Below, piece by piece: positions 26,860 through 35,055 of a stretch of DNA of 40,615 nt. Below the pieces are notes generated by a model, which had not been told where the DNA came from, did not search any database, and saw only the letters and a list, made by a program, of their open reading frames with translations. Position 1 is the stretch's first letter, and the number at the start of each line of letters is the position of its first letter. The DNA is taken from positions 1 to 40,615 of IMG/VR virus record IMGVR_UViG_3300028829_004529; one strand, 5' to 3'. A program made the translations under genes and the position numbers. This DNA is from a virus.

Positions 26860-27531
26860 CTATGTTTCTGAGGTATAAAAGTCATTAGCCATTGGAAATA
26901 TAGTAGCAATTGCTTTTGCACATTCTATTGCTAATTTCCTATGCTCTTTTTGAGTTCCATTATCGCTTCTTAATTCAATGTAGTGAATCCATGATCTTAG
27001 CGTTCCGTTGACGTATAGCCGCGACATTGTAAGACCTTCTGGCAAAACTTTCCTTGCTTGTTCCTTAGCGATACCATTTTCGATTGCCCATTCATACGCT
27101 GATTTAGTTGCTTCAATTACAACTTGCTGCTGACTTACCCATTCTTTTTGAAGTTCAATATCATCATGTTCAATGCTATTTTGTCTGTTCTTAGGGTCTT
27201 GCAATCGTGCCTCACAAACCTCAAACATATTGTCACCAAATTCATCAACATTAGCATACCTTTGACTAAATTCTTGAAATGAAAATGAACGATGTCGTAA
27301 GAGTTGTCGTGCAATATCTCTTGTACATTGTACCTCAACTGTTGCTGAGACCATTTCAAAAGGGGACCAGTGTTTATGTTTAATTAAATATTTTAATAGT
27401 TTTTCACTTGTTTCACTATTTATTTGGTTTGAAGGGTTAGATACTCTAGCACAGTATGCTATAAGTTCTTGTACATTTTCTAAGCCAGGGGATTCTGATA
27501 CTTGCGTGTATCCTATTAATTTAGCTATCAT
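26860..27531 (-). CDS. thyX: Flavin-dependent thymidylate synthase ThyX
   Basis: This 223-residue protein carries the ThyX signature RHRxxSxxxxSxRY as RHRSFSFQEFSQRY (about 78-91). It also has the N-terminal ARVSNPSNQ and KHKHWSPFEM segments and the C-terminal SRLYVNGTLRSWIHYIELR that bind FAD and dUMP. ThyX methylates dUMP to dTMP with methylenetetrahydrofolate and NADPH. The length is usual for the family. It overlaps the dUTPase-like gene by 11 bases, linking dUMP supply with use. Confidence 0.97.
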   Translation of the reverse strand: MIAKLIGYTQVSESPGLENVQELIAYCARVSNPSNQINSETSEKLLKYLIKHKHWSPFEMVSATVEVQCTRDIARQLLRHRSFSFQEFSQRYANVDEFGDNMFEVCEARLQDPKNRQNSIEHDDIELQKEWVSQQQVVIEATKSAYEWAIENGIAKEQARKVLPEGLTMSRLYVNGTLRSWIHYIELRSDNGTQKEHRKLAIECAKAIATIFPMANDFYTSET

Positions 27532-28219
27532 CTGATTTTAATCCACTTGATTCTGGTAAATTACTTGTGTGGATTTTTGTTTCTCCACTTACTTTACTTA
27601 TATTGGTGGTGTTAAAACCTCCATCTATATAAGAGTCAATTGCCTGTCTACTATACCCTAATACTATACTTCTTTTATCAAAATTTTTATCATACAGTTC
27701 TGCATTAATTTTTTTCTTAATTTTTTGAATATAACTTTTAGCTGATGAATTTTTCCAAGCAATATCTTGTATCTGATCAACGTAATTTAATACCATTTGT
27801 GGACGATAGTTTACTGAAAAAGTTGCTATTTTTTGAGTTGGCTGTAGGATTTGTGCTGTTTCAAAATTATTTTTAATTAAAAGCCATATTTCATTTCTAA
27901 ACGTATATTCGAAAGTAGATATTCCATCAGCTAATGTTAATCCTTGCTCGTACACTAAATCAGTAAATGAATTGACTTCTATCCTAAAATTAGGACTTTT
28001 CAATGCTGGATATATACCTGTAGGTATAGGTATCATTTTACCAGGAGCAAATTTTATAGGTGAACTAATACACGCACGTAAATGAAAAAAAGGATCTAGA
28101 TGGGTATCTTCACTAAATGCCCAATCTAGACTATATACAGCTTCTAAATGTTTTGCTTTTGTACTTTTTTCAATATCAATTTCGCAAATTCGTGAGTCTC
28201 TCAAGAGCTTCTTCTCCAT
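27521..28219 (-). CDS. dUTPase/dCTP deaminase-superfamily protein
   Basis: The 232-residue product shows the trimeric dUTPase layout: HLRACISSPIKFAPGKMIPIPTGIY (46-70, motif I and following), GLTLADGISTFEYTFRNEIWLLIKN (93-117, motif III), PTQKIATFSV (127-136, motif IV) and a glycine-rich GGFNTTN (200-206) in place of motif V. Motif III lacks the usual GVID catalytic Asp, so activity or substrate may differ. A stretch of about 60 residues separates motifs IV and V, longer than usual. Neighbouring ThyX supports a dUMP-supplying role. Start: ATG 28219 overlaps the nuclease gene by 44 bases; TTG 28204, with GGAG about 8 bases upstream, is an alternative. Confidence 0.78.
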   Translation of the reverse strand: MEKKLLRDSRICEIDIEKSTKAKHLEAVYSLDWAFSEDTHLDPFFHLRACISSPIKFAPGKMIPIPTGIYPALKSPNFRIEVNSFTDLVYEQGLTLADGISTFEYTFRNEIWLLIKNNFETAQILQPTQKIATFSVNYRPQMVLNYVDQIQDIAWKNSSAKSYIQKIKKKINAELYDKNFDKRSIVLGYSRQAIDSYIDGGFNTTNISKVSGETKIHTSNLPESSGLKSDDS

Positions 28220-29021
28220 CTTTACCTGCTATAATTGCTTTAGTACAGTGTTCTAAGTTGATTAATGTTTCATTTTTAATTAGCGTATTTTTACCTGCGT
28301 TGAGATTCTGTATATATTTAGAACGACCTTTTATTGGTAGTGCAGCAATTAAATTGTCTAAAGTCTTATACTGTTTAGCCAAAGTCTGTGCCCTCTTAGG
28401 GCCTATACCCTCAATTCCTATAATATTATCACTCTTATCACCTTCTATGATTCTTGATAGCATGAACTCTGATGAAGTTATTTCCAGATCTTCTTCAAGA
28501 GATTGAACAGTAACTTCTTTACGACCAAAAATATTAAATACGGATACATTATCATTTACTAGCTGAATTAAGTCTTTATCTGAAGAAACAACCCATGTAT
28601 GATCATAGTCTTCAGAAACATTTTTAGTTATCCAAGCTATAGTATCATCAGCTTCTACTCCTCTGAATTTAACCACTTCATCATGAATATCATCAGGTAG
28701 TGCATTTAATACAGAAAAGAAATCTTCAAATCTTTTTACTTCATCTGGATCATCAGATTTAGTTCTAGTACCTTTGTACTCATCTAGCATTTCCATTCTG
28801 TAATAACTTTTACCAAAATCAAAACATACAATAGTTTTAGCAGCTTCATAAGACTTAGCTAAAGATTCTATTGTACGTATAAAATCTGCGCCAAAAGAAC
28901 CGTGATTAGGTCTACGAAGCCAACGATATGATAGATTATTTGCATCTATAACGAGTAGGTTATTATATTCTGAATAGTCAGTTTCTTGCACATCTGCAAG
29001 ATCATTCCATGATTTAGTCAT
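28176..29021 (-). CDS. FEN-type 5'-3' exonuclease / RNase H
   Basis: The 281-residue protein has the metal-binding acidic motifs of the family: LLVIDANN (22-29), CFDFG with DEYKGTR (65-87), VEADDTIAW (about 122-130), VSSDKDL (about 145-151) and GDKSDNIIGIEGIGPKRA (about 194-211), the last being the helix-hairpin-helix DNA clamp. Phage members remove RNA primers and flaps at the replication fork. AGGAG precedes the ATG, and a promoter-like pair of boxes lies at 29046-29074. The length matches phage exonucleases such as T4 RNase H or T5 D15. Confidence 0.95.
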   Translation of the reverse strand: MTKSWNDLADVQETDYSEYNNLLVIDANNLSYRWLRRPNHGSFGADFIRTIESLAKSYEAAKTIVCFDFGKSYYRMEMLDEYKGTRTKSDDPDEVKRFEDFFSVLNALPDDIHDEVVKFRGVEADDTIAWITKNVSEDYDHTWVVSSDKDLIQLVNDNVSVFNIFGRKEVTVQSLEEDLEITSSEFMLSRIIEGDKSDNIIGIEGIGPKRAQTLAKQYKTLDNLIAALPIKGRSKYIQNLNAGKNTLIKNETLINLEHCTKAIIAGKDGEEALERLTNLRN

Positions 29022-29045
29022 ATTTATCTCCTATGTTTATAAATA

Positions 29046-29074
29046 AATATAACAAATATAAAACAAGTTAGCAA
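29046..29074 (-). promoter_or_regulatory. Sigma70-like promoter upstream of the FEN gene
   Basis: On the minus strand TTGCTA (29074-29069) and TATATT (29051-29046) are 17 bases apart. Matches are 4 of 6 and 5 of 6 to consensus. They lie in the 61-base gap between two genes, about 25 bases ahead of the FEN start. AT-rich DNA makes chance matches likely. Confidence 0.45.
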
Positions 29075-29082
29075 TAGCTATA

Positions 29083-29553
29083 TCACTTCTCTTCTCTATA
29101 CTTAGGTAACTTATCAGCTTTCTTTACTGCTTTAATCCAGTCATCTAATCTAGATATTTTAAACTTGTGCCCAAAAGATGAAATCTCTACATAATCTTCA
29201 ACTTCTGTATCATCATCATATGCTGCAAAATCTTTAGATCTATCCCATCTAAATAATAATAAAGGTTTCTTTTTCATTACTTCAGCTTCTCGAACTGCTT
29301 GTTCCCAGAATCCAAATATATTAGTAGTCTTAGAAGTTAATAAATTATTCCATTGAATCTCTTTATAGTGTTTACATTCAATACAATAAGGCCACCATGC
29401 AGTATCATGAGGTGTCCATATATCCCCTTTTAAATAGTCTATTGCTCCTGATAATGGAACTCTTCTAAACTCTACATCAAATTCTTTACTTAATAATGTA
29501 GCTATTTTTTGTTCGTATGCTGAACCTTTAGCTTTACTTTTGTTATATGCCAA
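29083..29553 (-). CDS. PD-(D/E)XK nuclease, Holliday junction resolvase-like
   Basis: The 156-residue protein begins with KGSAYEQKIATLL (Glu14 in helix 1), followed by a RRVPLSGAIDYLKGDI segment with the catalytic Asp and a WPYCIECKHY segment giving the E-x-K of the PD-(D/E)XK fold. This matches phage and archaeal-type Hjc-like endonucleases that act in recombination or DNA packaging. The start is TTG 29553, supported by AAAGGA 5 bases upstream (29559-29564). It is preceded by a 148-base gap with a promoter-like signal. Confidence 0.85.
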   Translation of the reverse strand: MAYNKSKAKGSAYEQKIATLLSKEFDVEFRRVPLSGAIDYLKGDIWTPHDTAWWPYCIECKHYKEIQWNNLLTSKTTNIFGFWEQAVREAEVMKKKPLLLFRWDRSKDFAAYDDDTEVEDYVEISSFGHKFKISRLDDWIKAVKKADKLPKYREEK

Positions 29554-29602
29554 TTTTATCCTTTACTAAGTTACTTATACTTTTAAATTTTTTAATTAAG
29601 TA

Positions 29603-29632
29603 AAGATAACATGGGGTAGACATTAAAGTCAA
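29603..29632 (-). promoter_or_regulatory. Sigma70-like promoter upstream of the nuclease gene
   Basis: On the minus strand TTGACT (29632-29627) and TATCTT (29608-29603) are separated by 18 bases, in the only sizeable gap of this arm (29554-29701). Matches to consensus are 5 of 6 and 4 of 6. It would start a transcript for the nuclease, FEN, dUTPase-like, ThyX and following genes, independently of the cassette upstream. Confidence 0.5.
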
Positions 29633-29701
29633 CAATATATTTTGCTTTGGATATTAAATCATAAAACATTCTAATAAGTTTATAGTGTATACAGTTTGTT
29701 T

Positions 29702-30349
29702 CTATAATTTGTATAAATCATCTATAACCCTATTACTAAATTTTATATTATCTTCTGCAGATAAATGATTTGTTGTATTGTTATATTTACTTTCGTAATC
29801 ATAAGGACCAGAGTTAATAATATTATTTATACCATAGTAGTATTGATTTTTATATTCACTAATATCCTCACAATATTTTGGAAAAATGTTTCTATAAAGT
29901 AAAAATTTACATGTTAGCCGGGATGTTAGGTAATTTATTGCCCAAGCTTGATTTTGTGCAGATAAACGAAAAGAAGAGTTCATTAGATACGCTTTTATCT
30001 TATCAGCATGTGAATTACGTAATTGACTAACTAAATTACCTGAACTAATAGTAGCATTTAGATTAGTCTCTGTTATCTCATCAATATTTGTTTTAAAATC
30101 TTTAATTGTTGCAGGAGGACCAAACTCATTAGAATCAATTTCAAAGCGCTCAGCAGCAGTTAAAGATATAACAACATAAGTAGGATTTAAACTATCTAAT
30201 GTATATTGAATTTGATGGCATATTGTATAATTACTTGAGCCTACTATAGATAAATTAATTAAAGGCATATTTAAGTTATTAGCAACAATTGCAGGCCATT
30301 TATCTGATTCTTTACCATAACTAAAACTGTCACCACAAACTACTAACAT
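29702..30349 (-). CDS. SGNH/GDSL-type hydrolase-like protein
   Basis: From ATG 30349 (MLVVCGDSFSYG) this is about 215 residues. It shows SGNH block I (GDSFSYG), the glycine block (GSSN), and a C-terminal NHLSAEDN that can supply the catalytic His. The residue three before this His is not Asp, so it may use a dyad. SGNH enzymes remove or transfer acetyl and acyl groups, often on sugars. The start overlaps the amidinotransferase stop by 7 bases, so it is the last gene of the cassette. No signal peptide is visible, so it acts in the cytoplasm or on the virion. Confidence 0.7.
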   Translation of the reverse strand: MLVVCGDSFSYGKESDKWPAIVANNLNMPLINLSIVGSSNYTICHQIQYTLDSLNPTYVVISLTAAERFEIDSNEFGPPATIKDFKTNIDEITETNLNATISSGNLVSQLRNSHADKIKAYLMNSSFRLSAQNQAWAINYLTSRLTCKFLLYRNIFPKYCEDISEYKNQYYYGINNIINSGPYDYESKYNNTTNHLSAEDNIKFSNRVIDDLYKL

Positions 30350-31365
30350 TTTCTTTTTAGATCCAGTGTAGCACAATGAAAGCCCCCACTAATAATTCTA
30401 TCATGTCTTAATTCTAAAGGTATAGTCTCAACACCTACAGCATTTAATTTTTCATGAATTTCTGTTTGTTTTTTATCTACAATAGCAAGATTTGGATTTA
30501 TACTAATAAAATTCATACCAATCCACTCACTTGCGCCCCAAGGCAATCCCAACGGAGCTTCTGCAGGTCCAACACACTCATTGATCCAGATCTTATCCCA
30601 AGATTTAAACATTTCTGGTTCATTATCTAAATTTACTCTACTTCCATTATATAGTACTAGACCTTCTCTAACAGGTACAATAGTACTATCTAAGTGTGCA
30701 TATGAATAAAGACCTTCTACTATATGTACCATATATTCTTCACCTAGAATACGTTGTAACCATTCTCCTCCTAACCTATTTCCAGTATTAGATATTTGAT
30801 ATAGTATGTCTTTATTTGCTCTTACACAATTAGCTGCTTCAAAAAGTATTTCCTCATTGTTTAGTGAGGGTACACCTTTTGTATCTTCTTTATAGTTTTC
30901 ATCAAATAGTAAAGGAATAGGAGCTTTAATCCAAGAATATCCTTCATGAAACATTCTAGTAAATATATCCCTATATGCCCATGTTTCAAATTGCCTATTC
31001 CATATAGGCGTAGGTGTTTCTATGATTTTATCACCTACAATTAATGTTAGATCTCTTGGGCAATGATAGTGCCAATTTTTACCTTCCCATGTAGGAGATT
31101 TAGTATCTTCAAGAGCATACTGAGTATCTGGTCTATATACTTTAACTCCTAGCTCTTTAAGAGTATCACTTAATATTTCTAAATCTTCATTTTGTTCGTC
31201 AATAATTTGTTGAGGATAGAAACCTGCTACAGATTTCATATATTCTTCTTCAAATTCTGGATATTGACATTTCATCACACTCCTATTAGGTATAGGTAGT
31301 GTAGCATAGTCTGCTGTACCTACAATCATTTCTTCTAATTCATCCCAGTCGTTATTACAGCTCAT
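30343..31365 (-). CDS. Amidinotransferase, glycine/inosamine type
   Basis: This 340-residue protein belongs to the family of arginine:glycine amidinotransferase (AGAT) and StrB1 of streptomycin synthesis, which move the amidino group of arginine onto an amine. Motifs, counted from a start 16 residues upstream of the chosen one: CPRDL (118-122), FEAANCVR (191-198), YAHLDSTI (238-245) and the catalytic GGFHCATLD with Cys347. Human AGAT uses Asp254, His303 and Cys407; His240 and Cys347 fit by eye, while Glu192 stands where Asp254 would. ATG 31365 is chosen for GGAAG 8 bases upstream and because MSCNNDWDELEEMIVG is the family start. It overlaps the aminotransferase end by 11 bases. The acceptor is unknown. 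Confidence 0.92.
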   Translation of the reverse strand: MSCNNDWDELEEMIVGTADYATLPIPNRSVMKCQYPEFEEEYMKSVAGFYPQQIIDEQNEDLEILSDTLKELGVKVYRPDTQYALEDTKSPTWEGKNWHYHCPRDLTLIVGDKIIETPTPIWNRQFETWAYRDIFTRMFHEGYSWIKAPIPLLFDENYKEDTKGVPSLNNEEILFEAANCVRANKDILYQISNTGNRLGGEWLQRILGEEYMVHIVEGLYSYAHLDSTIVPVREGLVLYNGSRVNLDNEPEMFKSWDKIWINECVGPAEAPLGLPWGASEWIGMNFISINPNLAIVDKKQTEIHEKLNAVGVETIPLELRHDRIISGGFHCATLDLKRKC

Positions 31366-32290
31366 ATTTTTGTCTTCCGTCCCAAATTCTTGTAAAACAA
31401 AGTCTATTTCCATTGCCGCCTCTATTATACTCTTTAAAGCGACCTGAGTAGTCTAAGCCAAAATATACACAATAAGAAGGTACTAAATCAAGTTTTTGAC
31501 AAAACTCTAACTGTTTACTACGATACTTATTAAAAACATAATCAGCAGAGAATTTATTCATCATTTTAATTCCTATATAGGCACTTAGTAAATTAATATA
31601 ATTATAGTTATACTCGTTTATAACATAAAGTTGATCTTCAAAAGCTTGTTTTTGTAATCTAATACCTACTCTATGATTTTCTATAGGAAAAACTTTTGAA
31701 AGAGATGATACTACATATTCTATACAAGGATGAGATAAATCAAATGACATATCTACTGCTAAATTAATGTAAGCTAAATCAAGCATTACAGGCACTTTTA
31801 ATTTATCACAATCACATAGTAATTTTTCAAGATCTCTAGGTGTAGCACCTGTATCCGAAAAAGGTACACTTAGTAATACTACATCATTTTCTTTAATAGG
31901 TTCATCATCTAGCCATGCAAATCTATCTTTACTATTAAACCATAATCCTTTCATCATTTGATGAAAAAAGTATTCTCCTTTTGCAATTCTTAATCTTTTA
32001 TTTTTATATCTTATATAAAACTGATAAAAAGATTCTGTAGTTCCTTGTGTAAAACACATATAATTATATTGTTCTATACCTTTTATTTTAGGATGAGAGC
32101 TAAATATCCACTGCTTGTAGTTTTGCAAAAAATCTTGTTTTATTATTTCTGCATTTTTTACTGAGTAATTATTCCTACTAGTAAACATTCGTATAGATAT
32201 ATCTCTATAATCAACTAGTTCTTTATCGTGTACACTATAAGCACCTCCAAAAGGTTTATCTTTATTGTCCGGCAGATTAGTATATCTCAT
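31355..32290 (-). CDS. PLP-dependent aminotransferase, fold type I
   Basis: The 311-residue protein has the elements of aspartate aminotransferase-like enzymes: a phosphate-binding TQGTTES (81-87), VMLDLAYINLA with the pyridine-binding Asp171, SSLSKVFP with the PLP lysine Lys199, NHRVGI just after it, and a substrate Arg near residue 297 in GNRLCF. It is a little shorter than usual (about 350-400), lacking part of the small domain. It would make an amine that the next gene's amidinotransferase could use. Its start shares one base with the previous stop and its end overlaps the amidinotransferase, so expression is coupled. Confidence 0.88.
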   Translation of the reverse strand: MRYTNLPDNKDKPFGGAYSVHDKELVDYRDISIRMFTSRNNYSVKNAEIIKQDFLQNYKQWIFSSHPKIKGIEQYNYMCFTQGTTESFYQFYIRYKNKRLRIAKGEYFFHQMMKGLWFNSKDRFAWLDDEPIKENDVVLLSVPFSDTGATPRDLEKLLCDCDKLKVPVMLDLAYINLAVDMSFDLSHPCIEYVVSSLSKVFPIENHRVGIRLQKQAFEDQLYVINEYNYNYINLLSAYIGIKMMNKFSADYVFNKYRSKQLEFCQKLDLVPSYCVYFGLDYSGRFKEYNRGGNGNRLCFTRIWDGRQKYEL

Positions 32291-32823
32291 TATTTAAAAA
32301 ATCCTGAAAGTTGAAGAGTATATTTATTTTCCATTCCACAATTGCCTGATAGATGTTTAACATGTTCGTTAAATATCCATCCTGTGTTCTTTTTCCATTT
32401 CCATTTTAGTTCATCTTCAAACTGTAAAATATGTCCAGCTTTCCAATCTTCTATATATATGTTAGCTCTAACAGGTTCTCCAGCAGAATCAGGATATAGT
32501 TTTTTTAGTTTATAAAACTTATCTACATGTAAAGGTATACAATTACCTGGTCTTTGTTGGATTACAGAAATGGTATATACATCTAAACCTGTTTGCTTAC
32601 CTAGTAGTTCATAGTCAATTTCATCTCTGTTTAAAAATTTTTGATAAATTACTGTATTATCATAATTATAACTGGTAGGCATGCCTCCATAAGGTTTATG
32701 CAATTCTTTTAGTTTTTCTGTCATAATATCTTTTAGTGACTCTTTATAAGTATTCCAATTAATATCGTATACAAAAGACATATCATAATCAATACTTGTT
32801 TTTTCTAAAACTATGTTTCCCAT
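32290..32823 (-). CDS. Fe(II)/2-oxoglutarate oxygenase, aspartyl hydroxylase-like
   Basis: This 177-residue jelly-roll protein has the iron ligands His99 and Asp101 in PLHVDKF and a distal His157 in EHVKHLSGN, followed by a KYTLQLSG strand where an Arg or Lys can bind 2-oxoglutarate. A WKAGHILQFED segment gives the core strands. Fe/2OG enzymes of this type hydroxylate amino-acid side chains or small molecules. It overlaps the preceding oxygenase gene by 13 bases and the aminotransferase by one. Substrate unknown. Confidence 0.82.
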   Translation of the reverse strand: MGNIVLEKTSIDYDMSFVYDINWNTYKESLKDIMTEKLKELHKPYGGMPTSYNYDNTVIYQKFLNRDEIDYELLGKQTGLDVYTISVIQQRPGNCIPLHVDKFYKLKKLYPDSAGEPVRANIYIEDWKAGHILQFEDELKWKWKKNTGWIFNEHVKHLSGNCGMENKYTLQLSGFFK

Positions 32824-33932
32824 GGGTACCAGCCTTTCTGTTTATGCCCAAAGTTTAAGTATTTATTTATACTATCTTTTTCATTATCATTAGTCAAATA
32901 AAAACCTTCATTTGCAAATAGTAATATAACCTTATTATTAATTGCTAAGTCTATAAGCTCTTCTCTTCTAATAACATCATCAGGTAGTGAATATATACTA
33001 GTCATTACAATAATATCAATATTTGAAGTAATTAAATCTTCAAATATAGGTAGCCAATCTAAATGTTCATTTTCAAATTGCCACATATTATTAGGAATAT
33101 CATGTAATTTACAAAAAGATTGTACCATGTCTCTTTGATAATTTACTGGTATATTTTTAGTATATTCTGTATTGCTATTAAGATAGCATATACAAGTATC
33201 TTTAGTATGATCTTTTATAGTTATTAATTCAGTAACATCTCCTGGTAGTCTAAAAAAGCCACCAGGTAGTCTGCCTCCATACTCTTCTCCTTCTACTAGA
33301 ATATGCCAGTCTATAGCCATTCTAGTAATATCAGTTTCGTTATTTACATTACCATGTATAATTTCTTGATGAAAAAGATGTGCTTGTCCCACTTTCAAAT
33401 TTACAGGATAAGCAGTTTTTAAACATTCATCTTCAAATCTTTTTTGAGACCATCTATTCTTTAGTACTGCTTTTGTAATTTTTCTAGAACTATCTGTAGG
33501 TACTACATACATAGAGTTAGTATCATATGCTCTTGTTAAAGGCATCCATATAGTACCTTGACCTCTACCATTTTGATAAAAAATGCCTTGATGAAAAGGT
33601 AGCCTTCTGCCCAATCTTTTCTGATTGGGTATTACTAAATTAAGAGTTGGTCGTCTTTTAATTAAATATTTTTTACCTTCTAACATAGGTTCTATATAAG
33701 TTTCAGCAAATGAATCAAACATCTTACTACAGCTAGAAGAGCTTAAATTTACTTGAACCATATTAGTAATATTAACAAAATCTTTAGTTTCTACTTCATT
33801 ATGTATGTTTTCAAGACTTGTTACCTGTGGATACTGTTGAGTTATAATATCCAAAACCAAATCATTCCATGGCCATATATCTGGATCATAGTTTAGTGTA
33901 TTATTATCAAAATGTGTATATATACTATTCAT
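32811..33932 (-). CDS. 2OG oxygenase fused to sporadic-carbohydrate-cluster domain
   Basis: Residues about 50-225 of this 373-residue protein are PhyH-like: LPFHQGIFYQNG (111-122), TIWMPLTR, and AHLFHQEIIHGN with the distal His193 and Arg204 for 2-oxoglutarate. Position 116, normally the acidic iron ligand of HxD, is Gly (HQG). Residues 230-373 look like a different domain (CICYLNSNTEYTKNIP, YSLPDDVIRREELI, LLFANE) that I match from memory to the small LIC12192-type protein of sporadic carbohydrate clusters, whose neighbour is often a 2OG oxygenase. That points to sugar modification. It overlaps its neighbours by 8 and 13 bases. Confidence 0.75.
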   Translation of the reverse strand: MNSIYTHFDNNTLNYDPDIWPWNDLVLDIITQQYPQVTSLENIHNEVETKDFVNITNMVQVNLSSSSCSKMFDSFAETYIEPMLEGKKYLIKRRPTLNLVIPNQKRLGRRLPFHQGIFYQNGRGQGTIWMPLTRAYDTNSMYVVPTDSSRKITKAVLKNRWSQKRFEDECLKTAYPVNLKVGQAHLFHQEIIHGNVNNETDITRMAIDWHILVEGEEYGGRLPGGFFRLPGDVTELITIKDHTKDTCICYLNSNTEYTKNIPVNYQRDMVQSFCKLHDIPNNMWQFENEHLDWLPIFEDLITSNIDIIVMTSIYSLPDDVIRREELIDLAINNKVILLFANEGFYLTNDNEKDSINKYLNFGHKQKGWYPWET

Positions 33933-35055
33933 TAAAGGTGCCTATTAATTTATTACCAATATTATCATTTCTTTTTAAGAAATTACTGTAATTATGATCT
34001 AATATATGATTAATAGTTATAAAATCATTTTTAAGCTCATTATAGTCTTTATTTACTAACCTTTTTAATTCATGAATTACCATTGTAAATCTTTTTTTGT
34101 GATTTTCTACAGCATCATAAGACTCGTTTATTATTGGACTAAAAGTTTTATATCCTTGACTCTTAATAAGCTTAAGTTGGTTTGGGGAACCCCAAGACAA
34201 AAATGCTTTTTTATATAAAAAGTTTCTATGAGTTTTTTCTGAAACATAAACCTCAGTGCCACCGTCAAAACTCTCAACTACAAAATTAAATAAGGACTGT
34301 TTTAAACATTGTTCAACAGGTAATAGATCAAAAACTTTATCTGAATTTGTAAAGTCATAGGCTAGTATATTATATTGATAATGTAGCTTTGAAAGGGATA
34401 TTAACTTTTCAAAGTCAATTCCTTTATTATACATAGAAACAAATCCTTTATCTAATAAGTTATTTTTTTCTAATAAACTAATAGCTAAAGTTGTATACGG
34501 ATTATCATTATAAAAATATGTAAAACAAGAAAAATATCTGTTATCTAGTTTGTCTATATTTATAGTATTAGATTCTTCTTTTTCTTTTTTTAAACCACGA
34601 CCATCTGTTCCACATCCTATAAAAGAGCAAGGCACCCAGGTCAAGAAATTAGATTTATCAATGTTATGAAGTGTAACAAAAACAAAATTTAAATTATCTC
34701 CAAAATTTTCACTCAGTATGTGTGACGTAAGTTGTGATACAGGTTCGTATACAACTATTAAGATTTTTCCTTTTTTATTTTTTAACCCTAATTGTACTCT
34801 TTCACTAATATGATTTTTTATAAAAATATCTTTTTGTAGTAAAAAATTATTAAGTGTTATACCGTCCATCAACATAATTGGATAAAACCACTTATCAATA
34901 TCAGGAGCTGACCAAGATGATCTATATTCAATTCTGCAGTTAGTAAAAATACTTTTAAGAGTATATTTTTCATCAGTAAAACCTAATAAATTAGGTTTTG
35001 GACCCGTAATAGGATCAATATTGTCTACTAAAAAAGTTAGTTTATTAGGACTCAT
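33925..35055 (-). CDS. Glycosyltransferase-like protein (GT10-like C-terminus), cassette start
   Basis: The ATG is at 35055 (a TTG two codons earlier is the other option), giving about 376 residues. The part near 265-330, VVESFDGGTEVYVSEKTHRN followed by KKAFLSWGSP and GYKTFSPIINESYD, is a pattern common in hypothetical phage proteins and resembles the nucleotide-sugar binding C-terminus of GT10 fucosyltransferases (TEKxxxxL...P). The N-terminal part has no motif I recognise. The first codons overlap the end of PhoH by 11-17 bases. A role in attaching a sugar or its modified form is inferred. Confidence 0.55.
   Translation of the reverse strand: MSPNKLTFLVDNIDPITGPKPNLLGFTDEKYTLKSIFTNCRIEYRSSWSAPDIDKWFYPIMLMDGITLNNFLLQKDIFIKNHISERVQLGLKNKKGKILIVVYEPVSQLTSHILSENFGDNLNFVFVTLHNIDKSNFLTWVPCSFIGCGTDGRGLKKEKEESNTINIDKLDNRYFSCFTYFYNDNPYTTLAISLLEKNNLLDKGFVSMYNKGIDFEKLISLSKLHYQYNILAYDFTNSDKVFDLLPVEQCLKQSLFNFVVESFDGGTEVYVSEKTHRNFLYKKAFLSWGSPNQLKLIKSQGYKTFSPIINESYDAVENHKKRFTMVIHELKRLVNKDYNELKNDFITINHILDHNYSNFLKRNDNIGNKLIGTFNE

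Noticed and set aside
28117-28506. 129-codon plus-strand frame inside the FEN and dUTPase-like genes
   Set aside because: It is antisense to two well-supported genes and shows no motif.
29554-29701. Possible tRNA or small RNA in the largest gap of the minus-strand arm
   Set aside because: I found no cloverleaf or CCA-ending structure; only a promoter-like pair of boxes.
33610-33629. 7-bp inverted repeat CCCAATC / GATTGGG inside the 2OG oxygenase gene
   Set aside because: Repeats of this length are expected several times by chance in 40 kb, and it lies mid-gene with no T-run.
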